From: Humulus lupulus
Taxonomy: Eukaryota; Streptophyta; Magnoliopsida; Rosales; Cannabaceae
Assembly (NCBI RefSeq): GCF_963169125.1
Contig: NC_084802.1
Span: 20,243,107 to 20,307,106, forward strand
Length of the DNA stretch: 64,000 nucleotides
Direction: 5' to 3'
This document shows positions 45,466 to 57,514 of the stretch, piece after piece; positions within the stretch are counted from its first letter, which is position 1, and every line of letters starts with the position of its first letter. Made by a program: the position numbers and the translations under genes. The notes under the pieces were generated by a model that made no database searches, was not told the DNA's origin, and was given only the letters and a program-made list of their open reading frames with translations.

Positions 45466-46443
45466 CTACCCTTGTCGAAAAGAGTGTTGGTGCTCTCGGC
45501 AGTTGTTTAGGAACTGCCAATGAGGAGCACCGAGATTGCTGAAGTTTTGGCCTACCCGTGACAGAACATCTGAGCCAAGGGTGGCTCCGTGGGTCCCAGC
45601 AGCATTGCCGATAACGTACTCACTAGAGTGAGTCGAAATCGACAGCAGACGCAGTTTCCTGGGAGGCTTGAATATCAGGAGGCAGAGGGATAGTGACTTT
45701 GGCAGGTACCCTGACCTTGGGGTCTGCAGCAACAACTTGGCTTGGGCCTCGGGAGCTCGGAGGAGGATGGGTCGTCTCAGTCCTTTTAGGGACCTTAAAG
45801 GGTCATCCTGCCTTCTGTGACGCCCTCAGGTGTTTTCTTTGTTTGGCTCCCGAACGACGATTGAGCACGTTATCGAGGTCAAAGTCCATATCGCCTACAT
45901 AAATGTGCTACAGGTTAGTTAACGAGCTTAAAGTACTAAAAAGAAACAAAGATTCAAGTGACAGGAAACCTAACTAGAACTTTCCCCTGAGCTTGTGCTC
46001 GATGACCAAGTAATCCCCCTATCTTCAAATGAGGCTAGGGGAGTCCCTTCCCTATATGTTGAAGTTATCCTTGAAAAGTCTCTATAGTCGTTTGTTCCAT
46101 ACTCAACAACTATCCCATCCCAAACTTCATTTAAGCTATACATAGTTTGGTATCTCCATAACCAACTCTCGAATCTATGAACCCTCTCGCCTACCCAAGA
46201 CCATACATGGAAATTATCCTTGGAATCCGGGAATAGGATCAGGGTGTCGGTTTATGTTTAAGTAGGGAAGGAGACCACAAGGTCGAGCTGAGGATGACTT
46301 TACCTCTGTCACTTGAGCTTGAAGCCTCGTTGTTTGCTTCATTTCCCGAGCATGGAATCCTGTAGAAACGAACTAGGGAGCGGACCCTTAAGCTCGTTGA
46401 CCTTTATCTCAGAGGAAGCTTATCAGTAGGGGTGTGGTACGTG
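45466..46443 (-). pseudogene. Copy B antisense gene, 3' part
   Basis: Minus-strand counterparts of copy A exons 2 and 3. Exon 3: 45893 down, MDFDLDNVL, later SSEYVIGNAAGTHGATLGSD and LSRVGQNFSNLG. Exon 2: NEVWDGIVVEYGTN, TYREGTP. The exon 2 donor (A|GTTAGG) and exon 3 acceptor (ATGTAG|GC) are conserved in position. Several frameshifts; the part after exon 3 is lost. The Athila element interrupts exon 2 at 46448. Confidence 0.7.
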
Positions 46444-46448
46444 CTCCC
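46444..46448. repeat. Target-site duplication CTCCC (left)
   Basis: Directly precedes TGTTGCGG at 46449 and is repeated at 55116-55120 after GAGTTATCA. Confidence 0.85.
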
Positions 46449-47930
46449 TGTTGCGGATTTTCCTAAGTGTGTGCAAGTGTACACAATCGTTGAACAAGTA
46501 ATATAATGAAAGTAATTTTTTTATCGTCTCCTCAAGGATTGCCAAACAAATATTGTAAAAATCATCATCAAACAATTTGGGGTACTATTAACTATCCCCT
46601 TTTTATGACTTAATCAATTAAACTAAAGAACAAAAAGAACTAAACAAGAGAATTAATTTAGGCTTTTAACAATAAAGCTGGAAAATGACAAATTGTGATT
46701 ATTATGATGATAAAAGTTAGGCATATCAAATCCCCCTAATTTGTAGCTTTGCCCTTGATGTTGCAACAAAGTTCATAGCAAAGTTCTCTTGTAACTAGGA
46801 TTTCCAATTTAATGCACATGCCATTTTTCCAAATGCTCATGTTAAAATTCCATCAATTAGATTCACATATTCCTATGCTAAATTTAATTTCAAGAACATA
46901 ATTCCCAGCATCAATCCTTCAAGTTTGCAAGGTGAATAAAATATTCCTAAGTTATTCACTAATCAATAACAAAAGTATCAACATGCATCAATCAAGAATT
47001 TCCACTAATTTTTACCCTTCCAGAATTAAAACTAGCTTGTCTCTCACATAAGTTGATCATTCTCAAGCAAGAGATTTTCACAATAAAAATAGCTCAATTG
47101 AACAAGAGAAAAATTTCATAAAACAGTCAACAATTTGGGGGCAATTGTAGATTAGGGTTCATCAATATCCCTAACACAAACAATTTAAGTCATAGTAAAA
47201 ATACCCAAGTCACCACAATAAATATTCAACATTATCTCAAGAGTTCAAGGAAGAAAGAAAAAGAAAATAAAATTATATGAAAGTTGAGTTTAGAAAAACA
47301 AGCCAAATTGATAGAGATATTCTCTTCTTGTCTTCTAACTCTTAATCCTTGTCTTCTTCTAGCTTCCTTCTCCTTTCTCTTCTCTTCTTGATGATTCAGC
47401 TCAAAAAAATGCAGAGAAGTCTCCTTCAATGGAGTATGGGCAGCTGGTTCTTTTTTTCTTGGAGAAGAAGGTTATGTCTTTTTTAGGCTCACAAAGGGTA
47501 TAAACCCTCTCCTTCTCTCTCTACACGTGGGGGACAACATTCTGTTCCTTTTCAGAATTTTGCAGCTCCTTTCCACCTCATCTAAATACATGCCAAGTGT
47601 GCAGATTTTATGTTGCTGACTGCCCACACTTTGCTGCAACAAAGTTGACTGATGTTGCAACAATTGCCAGAATTTCAGCTCTAATATGATTTCCTTACAC
47701 ATGCTTCACTAAGCTTTCCAAGCACCCTCTTGCTATGCCTTCAAAATAGATACCACCTTTTTAGAACATAATTCCATTATTTTCCACAAGAGTTATCATT
47801 AATTAAAACAAATTACACAAACAAAGTTAAGAGACAAAGTGACTAAAACCACACAATAACAGCACAAACACTCTATTTCACCTAACATTTTAAGTCCAAA
47901 AGCTCAATTAATAACTCTAAAATATAGAGT
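46449..47930 (-). repeat. Athila 3' LTR (left copy)
   Basis: Same as 53685-55115 but retains ~56 bp (near 47336-47395) missing there, and lacks the last five bases of the element-start end (TGATA on the minus strand) because the pol deletion runs into it. Confidence 0.9.
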
Positions 47931-48177
47931 ACCATAGGGACAAGTGAAAGTTGTCTTGTGCTGATCCTCTGGAGCGATTGCAATCTGATTGTAACCAGAG
48001 TATCCATCTAGAAAATAATAGTACTCTTTCCCTGCAAGTCTGTCTAACATCTGATCAATGAAGGGAAGAGGGAAGTGATATTTTCGAGTAGCCTTGTTCA
48101 GTTTTCTATAGTCCATGCAAATTCGCCACTCTGTCACGGTTCTAGTAGGGATCAGCTCATTGTCTTCATTTTCCATT
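47931..48177 (-). pseudogene. pol: Athila reverse transcriptase, second piece
   Basis: The frame read from 48176: WRICMDYRKLNKATRKYHFPL, FIDQMLDRLAG, FLDGYSGYNQIAIAP, TTFTCPYGTLYF. These are the RT fingers and first palm motifs. It ends within the palm, before the YxDD box, where the sequence switches to LTR. The 'act' shared by both sides suggests a microhomology deletion. Confidence 0.9.
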
Positions 48178-48182
48178 ACTGT
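48178..48182. repeat. Target-site duplication ACTGT (left)
   Basis: ACTGT precedes TGTAACGCCC at 48183 and is repeated at 50565-50569. Confidence 0.85.
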
Positions 48183-50564
48183 TGTAACGCCCTGGTTTCC
48201 CCAGAACAGTTACGGTGAACGGTGGACCGGAAATTTGACTCGCTACTCGAGTCCTTTGGTCAAAAACGTGCTCTAAGTGTAATTAACAGGTTAAGGTATA
48301 AAACCAATAAAAAGGAAATGGAGATTTTCATTACAAACTGCTCTACAGAGCTAAACAAAACGTTTACAAGTTGTTCTCAATACAAAATGGTCAGTACTGT
48401 TTCAAATTTACAATCCCGCCGACCTAAGCGGAAAAAATAGGGTAAACCCCATAGTTCCTCTGAGAACTCCTTGGCCGTGGTGGTCAAGCGCCCGCATATG
48501 AACACATCATCACCTAAGCTCTCCACTCAAGGCTAGGTGAGCTTTTCTTTCCCTTTACCTGCACCACATAGCACCCATGAGCCAAAGCCCAGCAAGAAAA
48601 CATAACACTATTCATAAACATTATCAAATGATTATCATTATAATCACACTGAGCATAAATCTTTCAAACAAATGAGTGAACATCACATGAGGTCCTGATA
48701 AACCATACTGAGTGACTGTCAAGCAAGTCACTGAAACAAATGGAAGAGTGGCTGCTAGATAAGCCACTAGCCTTCAACAGGTTTTGGTAAACCATACTGA
48801 GTGACTGTCAAGCATGTCACTGTTTCAAGTGGGAGAGTGGCTGCTAGGTAAGCCACTAGCCTCCAAAAGCTTATTTCTTTCATCAACCCTCGGGGTCGGT
48901 CTGACATTAATGCTCTTGGAGTCATTCAATGTTGATAGTCGATTAGATCTAATCTTTGTTGGCTTGCGTTAACACGCTAAGGCCGTCCTGACTAATGAGT
49001 CAGCTCAACGTGACCAGTGCCCAGTACCACTGCCGAACCTGACTAATAAGTCACAGCTTCACAGCTGATACTAGCACCTTTGCCAAACCTGACTAATGAG
49101 TCAGTACCATGCACAAGTGAGCAATATATGCTAAACATTCTATATTCAATCCAAGTCCATATTTACACAACCAGCATGCCTCATGAATACCCATGCATGT
49201 CACACTTGGGGTGCAGTTTTCTTACCTCTAGTTCGAGCTAGAATGAATAAAAGAACAACCCTGAGAACGATCAACCTTTTGGTCCTTTAGCGGTTACCTG
49301 GTCATAACCAATTATGGGATTCCATCAATAAAATGAATAATAAAAGGTTCCCAAACCAAAACCTAACCTCCGGAACATCAAACACTACTCAACCGGGTAG
49401 TAGGTTCAACCCCGAGGCCTTAGGCTTGAATCCCCATGCTAGAAACACTATTTTGTACAAAAATTCCCTAAGGGTCGCGACCCTCCTTAGCTGCGCCGCG
49501 CCGCGCCCTCAAACAGAGAGGGTCTCCCCTGCCAGACGCCAAGGGCCGCGACGCGGCGCTCAGGCCAGACCAGCAAAATGACCAGACGCGAACTCAATTT
49601 TTCCCCTGTATTTTTCCTCTCAAACTAGCCCTTGAAACCAGCTCAAAACCTCCTCCAACACACACAATTAAACCCCTAAACATCACCCATAACTTCCCCT
49701 CATCAAAACCCAACCTAAACTCCAATTAAAACCTCCTCAAATCCACACTTCTATCAAGAAATCAAAAGCTGAAAACTTAAAACGAAAACAGGGTATAACC
49801 AGAAACTCAGTGGAAAAAACTCACCTCAAACCTGGAATTAAATCCTCTCCAATAGCTGAACCGAGCCTAAAACCTCAGCCCCTTGATCCCCTAGCTTGAT
49901 TCCACCCTTTGAGCTCAAAACTCCAAAGAAAGAAAATGAGAGAGATGGACGTACGGGAAGGAAGAAGAATGCCCTGTTTTCGTTATGTTTCTACAGCCAT
50001 CCAAAACCATATATATCCAAACCCCAAATGACCAAAATACCCTTAAGTCATTTAAAGCCTCTAAAACCACTTCAAGGGTAAAATTGGTACTTTCCGCCTA
50101 CACTGTTAATCATAATTAGCGCTTCCCAATTCCCACTAATCTCAATAGACTCAAACTCCAATATTTCATATCCCGTTACCCTAAAATCCCTGGTAACGCT
50201 CTAACCACTAAAAACGCCTCGAGACTCACCCCGAGCCCCGAGCTCAAACCTGTTATGACCAAACCGATAATTAACATTCCAAGATCGTCTCATGCCAAAT
50301 GGCTCGAACAAACCCACATCATAATGTGGTCTCAAAATATATCACCAACATGCATCCAAATAAACAATTTACCCTCAACGGGCCAAATTACCATCACACC
50401 CCTGTAATTAAAAATATGGACTCACATGCATGCATTTCACATCATATTATAATATAATCAACATATACATGCATTTTATCAATTAATAACACAATTAAGC
50501 AAGTATGGCCTTCCTGACCTACTATTCACACCGTTAAACACATCAGAGAATTTAGGGCATTACA
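48183..50564 (-). repeat. Solo long LTR, 2.38 kb, inside Athila RT
   Basis: On the plus strand TGTAACGCCC ... GGGCATTACA with ACTGT on both sides. The orientation is minus: the reverse complement starts TGTAATGCCC like the 4268 LTR. Landmarks in reverse order: conserved block (48540-48600), TGACT..AGTCA dyads (48985-49110), donor-like site 'gtgcagttttcttacctc' (49211-49228), GC-rich patch (49465-49590), TATA-like site (50009). No internal domain is left, so it arose by LTR-LTR recombination. Confidence 0.9.
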
Positions 50565-51045
50565 ACTGTAATCCCACCTTTCTTTGGTACACACTGGACA
50601 GGACTGACCCATGAGCTATCAGAGATGGGATAAATAATACATGCATCGAGCCACTTGATAATCTCCTTTTTCACCACTTCTTTCATGATAGGATTTAGCC
50701 TTCTTTGCCCTTCAATAGACCCTTTTTCATTGTTTTCTAACAGAATCTTATGCATGCATCGAGAAGGACTAATGCCCTTTATGTCTGCAATGGTCCACCC
50801 AATGGCCTTCTTGAACTTCCTCAATACATCCAGCAACTTTTCTTCTTGCTCCATACTTAACTCAGCTGAAACAATCACAGGTAAGGTGGAAGACTTACTC
50901 AAATAAGCATATCTTAAGTGTGAGGGTAAAGCTTTTAATTCCAACTCCGGAGGCTCTTCCACTGATGGTTTAGGGGCTGCGAAAGACCTTGAAGAGAGCT
51001 CCAAAGATTCAAAATGCTTTCTTGTATGCAATCCATAGCTTCTAG
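50552..51045 (-). pseudogene. pol: Athila reverse transcriptase, first piece
   Basis: From ~51031: LKALPSHLRYAYL, AIGWTIADIKGISPSRCMH, SIEGQRRLNPIMKEVVKKE, SSWVSPVQCVPKKGG. This is the protease-RT linker and RT N-terminus. The reading frame runs into the solo LTR at 50564 and continues at 48177 if the LTR and one copy of the duplication are discounted. It is out of frame with the protease. Confidence 0.9.
50565..50569. repeat. Target-site duplication ACTGT (right)
   Basis: Partner of 48178-48182. Confidence 0.85.
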
Positions 51046-51807
51046 CTAAGCCAAGTATTCATCCTCATCCTCTGCATGTGAATCAAACATCAAGAGTCTC
51101 TCTAGAGGATCATCAAAATTGTTTTCTAATTCCTTTGAAGCCAAAGAATCTACCACTGAAACCACAGAACACTCTTCGACCTCATGTGGAAATCTCATAG
51201 CCTTGAAAACATTGAAAGTCACCTGCTCATTTTGAACCCTCATAGTAAGTTCACCCTTCTGCACATCAATCAAAGTTCTACCAGTAGCTAGAAAAGGCCT
51301 CCCTAGAATGATTGGTACCTCTCTGTCTGCCTCAAAATCCAACACAATGAAATCAACTGGGAAAATGAACTTATCAACTTTTACCAAGACATCCTCAATC
51401 TTCCTATCTGGATAAGCAAGAGATCTACCTTCAAGTTGTAGAGTCACTATGGTAGGTCGGACTTCACCAATCCCCAATTGTCTATACACAGACATATGCA
51501 TCAAATTTATACTAGCACCCAAGTCACATAATGCCATGCCACAATAAGAATTACCAATGGTACATGGAATGGTGAAACTCCCAAGATCTTTCATCTTCGG
51601 TGGCAGCTTGTTTTGCAAGAATGAGCTACATTCCTTGGTAAGAGCCACTGTCTCAAATTCTCCTAACCTTCTCTTCCTTGTAAGAATATCTTTCATGAAT
51701 TTTACATAGTTAGGCATTTTCTCAAGTGCCTCTACCAGTGGGATGTTGATATGCAACTGCTTCAACATATCTAGAAACTTCTTGAATTGAGAATCCAACT
51801 GTTGCTT
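51046..51807 (-). pseudogene. pro: Athila protease
   Basis: From 51798: FKKFLDMLKQLHINIPLVEA, SFLQNKLPPKMKDLGSFTIP, ALCDLGASINLMHMSVY (the D-L-G-A active site of Athila/Tat proteases), VPIILGRPFLATGRTLIDV. Same frame as gag, separated from it by one TAG next to 51808. Ends at a stop at ~51046 before the RT frame. Confidence 0.9.
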
Positions 51808-53550
51808 CTAAAAACGTTGAGGAAATGGAGGTGGCTTCTTTGAAATTGAGCTTGCTGGTTGACAATGCCGCGGTATCCCTGCAGTATCCTGGGCAGAGGC
51901 AGATTTTTGTGCACTAGGAAGTTCAGCATCTTTTTGGAACTCCTCATTTATTTGGATTGAAGAGGGCTCACCCTCATGCCCAGACTCGGTCTTGTCGTTC
52001 TCCAACTCCTTTCCACTTCTCAAAGTGACAGCTTTACAATGTTCCTTCCCCATACTCCTTGGATTCTCGGTATCACTTGGCAGTGTACCGTGGGGTCTAT
52101 TTCTAAGCTCATTAGCTAGTTGCCCAACTTGGTTTTCTAAGTTCCTCAATGAAGCCGCTTGGCTCTGAATCATGGATTCATTATTCACTATACATTCCTT
52201 CAACATGCTCTCAAGAGAGCTAGATTGCATTGTCTGTTGTTGTGGTCTTTGTTGTGGTGCTTGAGGGGGGTAACCCGGTGGAAAATTTGGTCTTGGAGGC
52301 ATTGAAGGATTACTAGGGCCAGCTCCTTGATTATTCCATGAAAAATTGGGGTGTTGCCTCCATGATGGGTTGTAGGAATTAGAATAAGGACCATTCCTAT
52401 TTTGGTTCCCCATATAACATACAACTGCCGGATTAGAAGGACAGTTATCAAAAGTATGACCCTTACCACAATACACACAAGAAATGCTCTCCATTTGCCC
52501 CATTTGTGTCCCCATAGGCTGTCCCATTGATTGATTCATCCCCATATTCATTGTCTTGAGCATATTAGAAATAGAAGACACTTGGGCCGCCAAAGAAGTG
52601 ATGGCATCTACATCATGAATACCAGCCACCTTTCTACCTGTAGACAATCTAGAAGTGGGCCACTGATAGTTGTTGTTGGATATCCTCTCAAGTATTTCAT
52701 ATGCCTCATTATAGGACTTAGCAAGAAGAGCCCCGTTCGCTGAAGCATCAACCACCATCCTAGTATGAGCATTGAGACCGTTATAGAAGGTCTCCATCTG
52801 GATGGAATGAGGAATGCCATGGTGAGGGAATTTGCACAGAAACTCCTTAAACCGCTCCCATGCCTCATATAAGGATTCTTCATCAAGTTGTTGAAATGAA
52901 GTAATCTCATTGCGGAGCTTGGCATTTTTAGTGGGAGGAAAATACTTCATCAAAAGCTGTTCAGCCAACTCTTGCCAAGTACTCACAGAATCAGATGGCA
53001 AAGAGTTCAACCAAGCTCTGGCTCTGTCTCTCAAGGAATATGGGAACAACTTTAGTCTTAATGCATCCTCTGTCACCCCGGGCAGCTTGAAAGAGTCACT
53101 TACTTCGATGAACAAGCGAAGCTGAAGGTGAGGATCCTCGGTTGGCATCCCACTAAATTGGCCCACAGTTTGAAGCATTTGGAACATGACTGGCTTCAAT
53201 TCAAACTGTGCTGCCTGAATTTCTGGTCTGACGATGCCTGGATTGAGCTCATTGAAGAGGGGGAGAGCATATTACCTGATAGCACGATCTCTGTCATCAG
53301 CCACAATAACTGCATTTTTCCCATTGTTGGTAGCTACTCCCCCTTGAGCAACTCCTGCTGTATTTACTGGTGGATCATGAGCGACTCCTGGTAGAGGAGC
53401 TGCCGTCTGGGCGGCTCCCTATTGAGCCCCTTGCTCAGCATCCATCACTACTACTTCCCTTTTTGACTTTTGTATTCTTCGCCTTCTTCTAAAAGTGCGC
53501 TCGATTTCTAGATCAATGGGAAGTAGTTCAGGGTCTTGATTCTCGTTCAT
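51808..53550 (-). pseudogene. gag: Athila Gag
   Basis: Start chosen at the ATG 53550 (MNENQDPELLPIDLEIERTF), the first ATG downstream of the primer-binding site. Two stops (TAG near 53424, TAA near 53270) interrupt the first ~115 codons, after which 463 codons are open. Capsid: VSDSFKLPGVTEDALRLKLF, ARAWLNSLPSDS, FYNGLNAHTRMVVDASANG, YEILERISNNNYQWP. Zinc knuckle CVYCGKGHTFDNC. Then a Gln/Pro/Asn-rich stretch, a coiled segment (SLRNLENQVGQLANELRNRP) and a charged tail to TAG 51808-51810. Confidence 0.92.
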
Positions 53551-53660
53551 ACACTATATAAACCTGAAATTGCACGAGAATCACCCAAGTTAGCACAAAA
53601 GAAAGAAAAATTAAACCAAATTGCAAGATAATCAACTTTACAATAATTGACTTTAAGCAA

Positions 53661-53678
53661 TCCTCGGCAACGGCGCCA
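53661..53678 (-). other. Primer-binding site, tRNA-Asp type
   Basis: On the minus strand TGGCGCCGTTGCCGAGGA lies 6 bp after the 5' LTR. It matches the complement of the 3' end of plant tRNA-Asp (…CCCCGGCAACGGCGCCA) with one mismatch, the usual primer of Athila-type elements. Confidence 0.85.
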
Positions 53679-53684
53679 AAAACT

Positions 53685-55115
53685 TGTTGCGGATTTTCCT
53701 AAGTGTGTGCAAGTGTACACAATCGTTGAACAAGTAATATAATGAAAGTAATTTTTTTATCGTCTCCTCAATGATTGCCAAAAAAATATTGTAAAAATCA
53801 TCATCAAACAATTTGGGGTACAATTAACTATCCCCCATTTTTTTATGACTTAATCAATTAAACTAAAGAACAAAAAGAACTAAACAAGAGAATTAATTTA
53901 GGCTTTTAACAATAAAGCTGGAAAATGACAAATTGTGATTACTATGATGACAAAAGTTAGGCATATCAAATCCCCCAAATTTGTAGTTTTGTCCCTGATG
54001 TTGCATTAAAGTTCATAGCAAAGTTCTCTTGTAACTAGGATATCCAATTTAATGCACATGCCATTTTTGCAAATGCTCATGTTAAAATTCCATCAATTAG
54101 ATTCACATATTCCTATGCTAAATTTAATTTCAAGAACATAATTCCCAGCATCAATCCTTCAAGTTTGCAAGGTGAATAAAATATTCCTAAGTTATTCATC
54201 AATCAATAACAAAAGTATCAACATGCATCAATCAAGCATTTCCACTAATTTTTACCCTTCCGGAATTAAAACTAGCTTGTCTCTCACATAAGTTGATCAT
54301 TCTCAAGCAAGAGATTTTCACAATAAAAATAGCTCAATTGAACAAGAGAAAAATTTCATAAAACAGTCAACAATTTGGGGGCAATTGCAAATTAGGGTTC
54401 ATCAATATCCCTAACACAAACAATTTAAGTCATAGTAAAAATACCCAAGTCACCACAATAAATATTCAACATTATCTCAAGAGTTCAAGGAATAAAGAAA
54501 AAGAAAATAAAATTATATGAAAGTTGAGTTTAGAAAAACAAACCAAATTGATAGAGATATTCTCTTCTTGATGATTCAGCTCAAAAAAATGCAGAGAAGT
54601 CCCCTTCAATGGAGTATGGGCGGCTGGTTCTTTTTTTCTTGGAGAAGAAGGTTATGTCTTTTTTGGGCTCACAAAGGGTATAAACCCTCTCCTTCTCTCT
54701 CTACACGTGGGGGACAACATTCTGTTCCTTTTCAGAATTTTGCAGCTCCTTTCCACCTCATCTAAGTACATGCCAAGTGTGCAGACTTTATGTTGTTGAC
54801 TTCCCACACTTTGCTGCAACAAAGTTGACTGATGTTGCAACAATTGCCAGAATTTCAGCTCTAATATGATTTCCTTACACATGCTTCACTAAGCTTTCCA
54901 AGCACCCTCTTGCTATGCCTTCAAAATAGATACCACCTTTTTAGAACATAATTCCATTATTTTCCACAAGAGTTATCATTAATTAAAACAAATTACACAA
55001 ACAAAGTTAAGAGACAAAGTGACTAAAACCACACAATAACAACACAAACACTCTATTTCACCCAACTTTTTAAGTCCAAAAGCTCAATTAATAACTCTAA
55101 AATTTAGAGTTATCA
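53685..55115 (-). repeat. Athila 5' LTR (right copy)
   Basis: Plus-strand ends TGTTGCGG and GAGTTATCA; on the minus strand TGATAACTC ... CCGCAACA. About 56 bp shorter than the left copy, with the gap between two copies of 'ttctcttcttg'. Confidence 0.9.
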
Positions 55116-55120
55116 CTCCC
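55116..55120. repeat. Target-site duplication CTCCC (right)
   Basis: Partner of 46444-46448. The antisense gene of copy B resumes here for ~60 bp. Confidence 0.85.
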
Positions 55121-55182
55121 ACATGATATATTTGCGGTAAGAGAAATCATCTGTCGGCTGATCCTGCTCTAGGAGGTCATAG

Positions 55183-57509
55183 TGTAGCGCCCTAGTTACC
55201 CCAGGACAGCAACTGTGAACGATGAACCGTGAATTTAACTCGCTACCCGAGTTCCTTGGTTAAAAACGTGCTTCTAGGTGTTATTAATAGGTTAAGGTGG
55301 AAAATCAATCAAAAGGAAAGGATATATTTTATTTAAAGCATAAAACTGTTCATGGGCCCATCATAACATTTACAAGTTATATACAACTAAAAATGGTCAT
55401 TATAGTTTCAAATTTACAAATCTGCTGACCTAAGCGGCAAAAATAGGGTAAACCCCCTAGTTCCTCTGAGAACTCCTTGGCCGTGGTGGTCAAGCGGCCG
55501 CATATGTACACAACACCACCTAAGCTCTCCACTTAAGGCTGGGTGAGCTTTTCTTTCCCTTTACCTGCACCACATAGCACCATGAGCGAAAGCCCTGCAA
55601 GAAAACACAATATTGCATGAATATAATATCAACAATGATCATAATAATCATTCAGGACTTTCAGTCCAAAATAGAGGAGTGACAATTGGAAAAGTCACTA
55701 AAGTGGGTTCCATTCCCATTAGCCATGTGACGATAGGGTCACCTGAGCCTTACAAATAAATGATCCTTTCACTAGCTTATCAAGATATGTGTTCGATGAA
55801 CTAGTCACCAATATAACCTATCGCATGACCATAGAGTCACAACCATGGGATTCCGCTCCCTAGCCACATGACAAACAGTCACTTAGGCCTTAGGCCCTGA
55901 CTCTGAGTAACTAGTCCTAGACTAGTCAAGCACTTATAATTTTCATCGACCTTAGGGTCGGTCCAGCATTAATGCTCATTGAGTCATTCAATGGTGATAT
56001 CAATTGGATCTAATCTTTTATTGGCTCTGCGTTCTCAACGCTTATGCCGTTTCTGACTCTCATGTCACTAATACACGACCAGTGCCGATTCCGAATAATC
56101 AGTGCCATTTACAGATAAGCAAGATTTGCTAAGCATTCAATATTCAATCCATGTCCACATTTAAACATTCAACATGCCTCAATAACAACCACGTATGTCA
56201 TATACACAGGGTGCAGTTTTCTTACCTCTGATTCGAGCGAGAATGAATACAGGATCGACTATTAAAAACAATCAACCATTGAGTCTTGTAGCAGTCACCT
56301 AGTCATAACCAAATATGGGATACCATCAATAAAATGAATAACAAAGGTTCCCGAACCAAGGTCTAGCCTTCGGGACATCGAATCCCATTAATCCGGGTAG
56401 TAGGAATGATCCCAAGGCCTAAAACTGAGTTCCCATGATCAAAACACCCAATCGGCCTCAAAACCATTCATGAGCCGCGGCCCCAGAACCTTGAGCCGCG
56501 GCCCCAACCACACTAGGAGCAAGCGCCGCAGCGCCCAATACCTAGCGCCGCGGCCCCCAGCACACATAAACTTCTCCTCCTGCTTCTTCGAGCTTAGGCC
56601 GCGGCGCCCAAGAACAGGGTCGCAGCCCCCACCCGAGAACCTGCCATAACTATGTTTTTATCCATTAAAAACCTTCCAAAGACATACCTAAACATCTCCA
56701 AATCAAAAAATCAAAGTGTCCAAACTTCCCAATGATCCAAAATCATCAAATCCCCATGCTCAAACGAATCAAAAACTCATCGATTCACAAAATCCAATTC
56801 AAAGCTTAGAAACTCTAAAAACTCAAAACTTAGACTACCTTTTATTGGGTTGTTTCTCGCTAAATCCTTCGGTCAAGAAGCTTCTAATTTTTCCTAGGAT
56901 CGCTATGCCTCGATCCTCACTTGATTCTGACTCCTAGAACTCAATATTTCTTTGAAATTGCCACGAACGTCACAAAGGTGAACGGGAGAGAGAGAAAGTG
57001 TTTTTAACGTATGGTTTCTTTCTGACGAACTACTTCAGGCTTAAGTAACCTCAAATAAAGCCTAATGCTCGGGGTCCCAAAAACACCCCCGGGGACAAAA
57101 TAGTCAAAACTCCCAGAATTTCCTCCTGATCTCAATAACTCCCAATTTATCATCAAATAAACATTCTCATTACCCAATATCCCCAATAATTGACCCCGTT
57201 ATGACAAAACCGCTAATTTGCAATACAAGGTCGTCTCATGCCGAATAGCTCGAATATATCTCCATAATAATGGGATCTCATCCATAATCACAATATGCAC
57301 CAAAATACACAAATATGCCATCAATGGGCCAAATTACCAAAATGCCCTAATAATCAAATGTAAACCCACATGCATGCATTTAACATCATATTATAATATA
57401 ATTCACATAACACATGCATATAATCATTTAATGGCATAATAAAACAATTATGGCCTTCCCGGCCTACTAATCCAGCCATTAAACCCCATTAGGGGTTTCG
57501 GGGCATTAC
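55183..57509 (-). repeat. Second solo long LTR, 2.33 kb
   Basis: On the plus strand TGTAGCGCCC ... GGGCATTACA. Flanks are CATAG and CGCAG, a possible duplication altered by two transitions. It splits the copy B antisense gene ~60 bp from the Athila insertion. Shared landmarks: conserved block (55550-55600), 'gtgcagttttcttacctc' (56211-56228), GCCGCGGCCCC repeats (56465-56625). Closest relative in the window is the old LTR at 150-989. Confidence 0.8.
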
Positions 57510-57514
57510 ACGCA

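Larger units (their letters stand above)
46449..55115 (-). mobile_element. Athila-type Ty3/gypsy element, minus strand, pol deleted
   Basis: Two LTRs in the same orientation (46449-47930 and 53685-55115), a primer-binding site for tRNA-Asp (53661-53678), gag, protease and the start of RT, flanked by CTCCC. Read on the minus strand: 5' LTR on the right, then gag 53550-51808, protease 51798-51046, RT 51031-50552 plus 48176-47931, then directly the 3' LTR. The rest of RT, RNase H, integrase and the PPT are deleted. A solo LTR is nested in RT. The LTRs are very similar, so the insertion is relatively recent. Confidence 0.9.

Noticed and set aside
47472..47702. Frame duplicated in both Athila LTRs (also 54652-54882)
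   Set aside because: Duplication simply reflects the two LTRs; no sign of coding constraint.
53661..53678. tRNA-Asp-like 3' end
   Set aside because: Only 18 bases match and they sit next to an LTR; it is a primer-binding site, not a tRNA gene.
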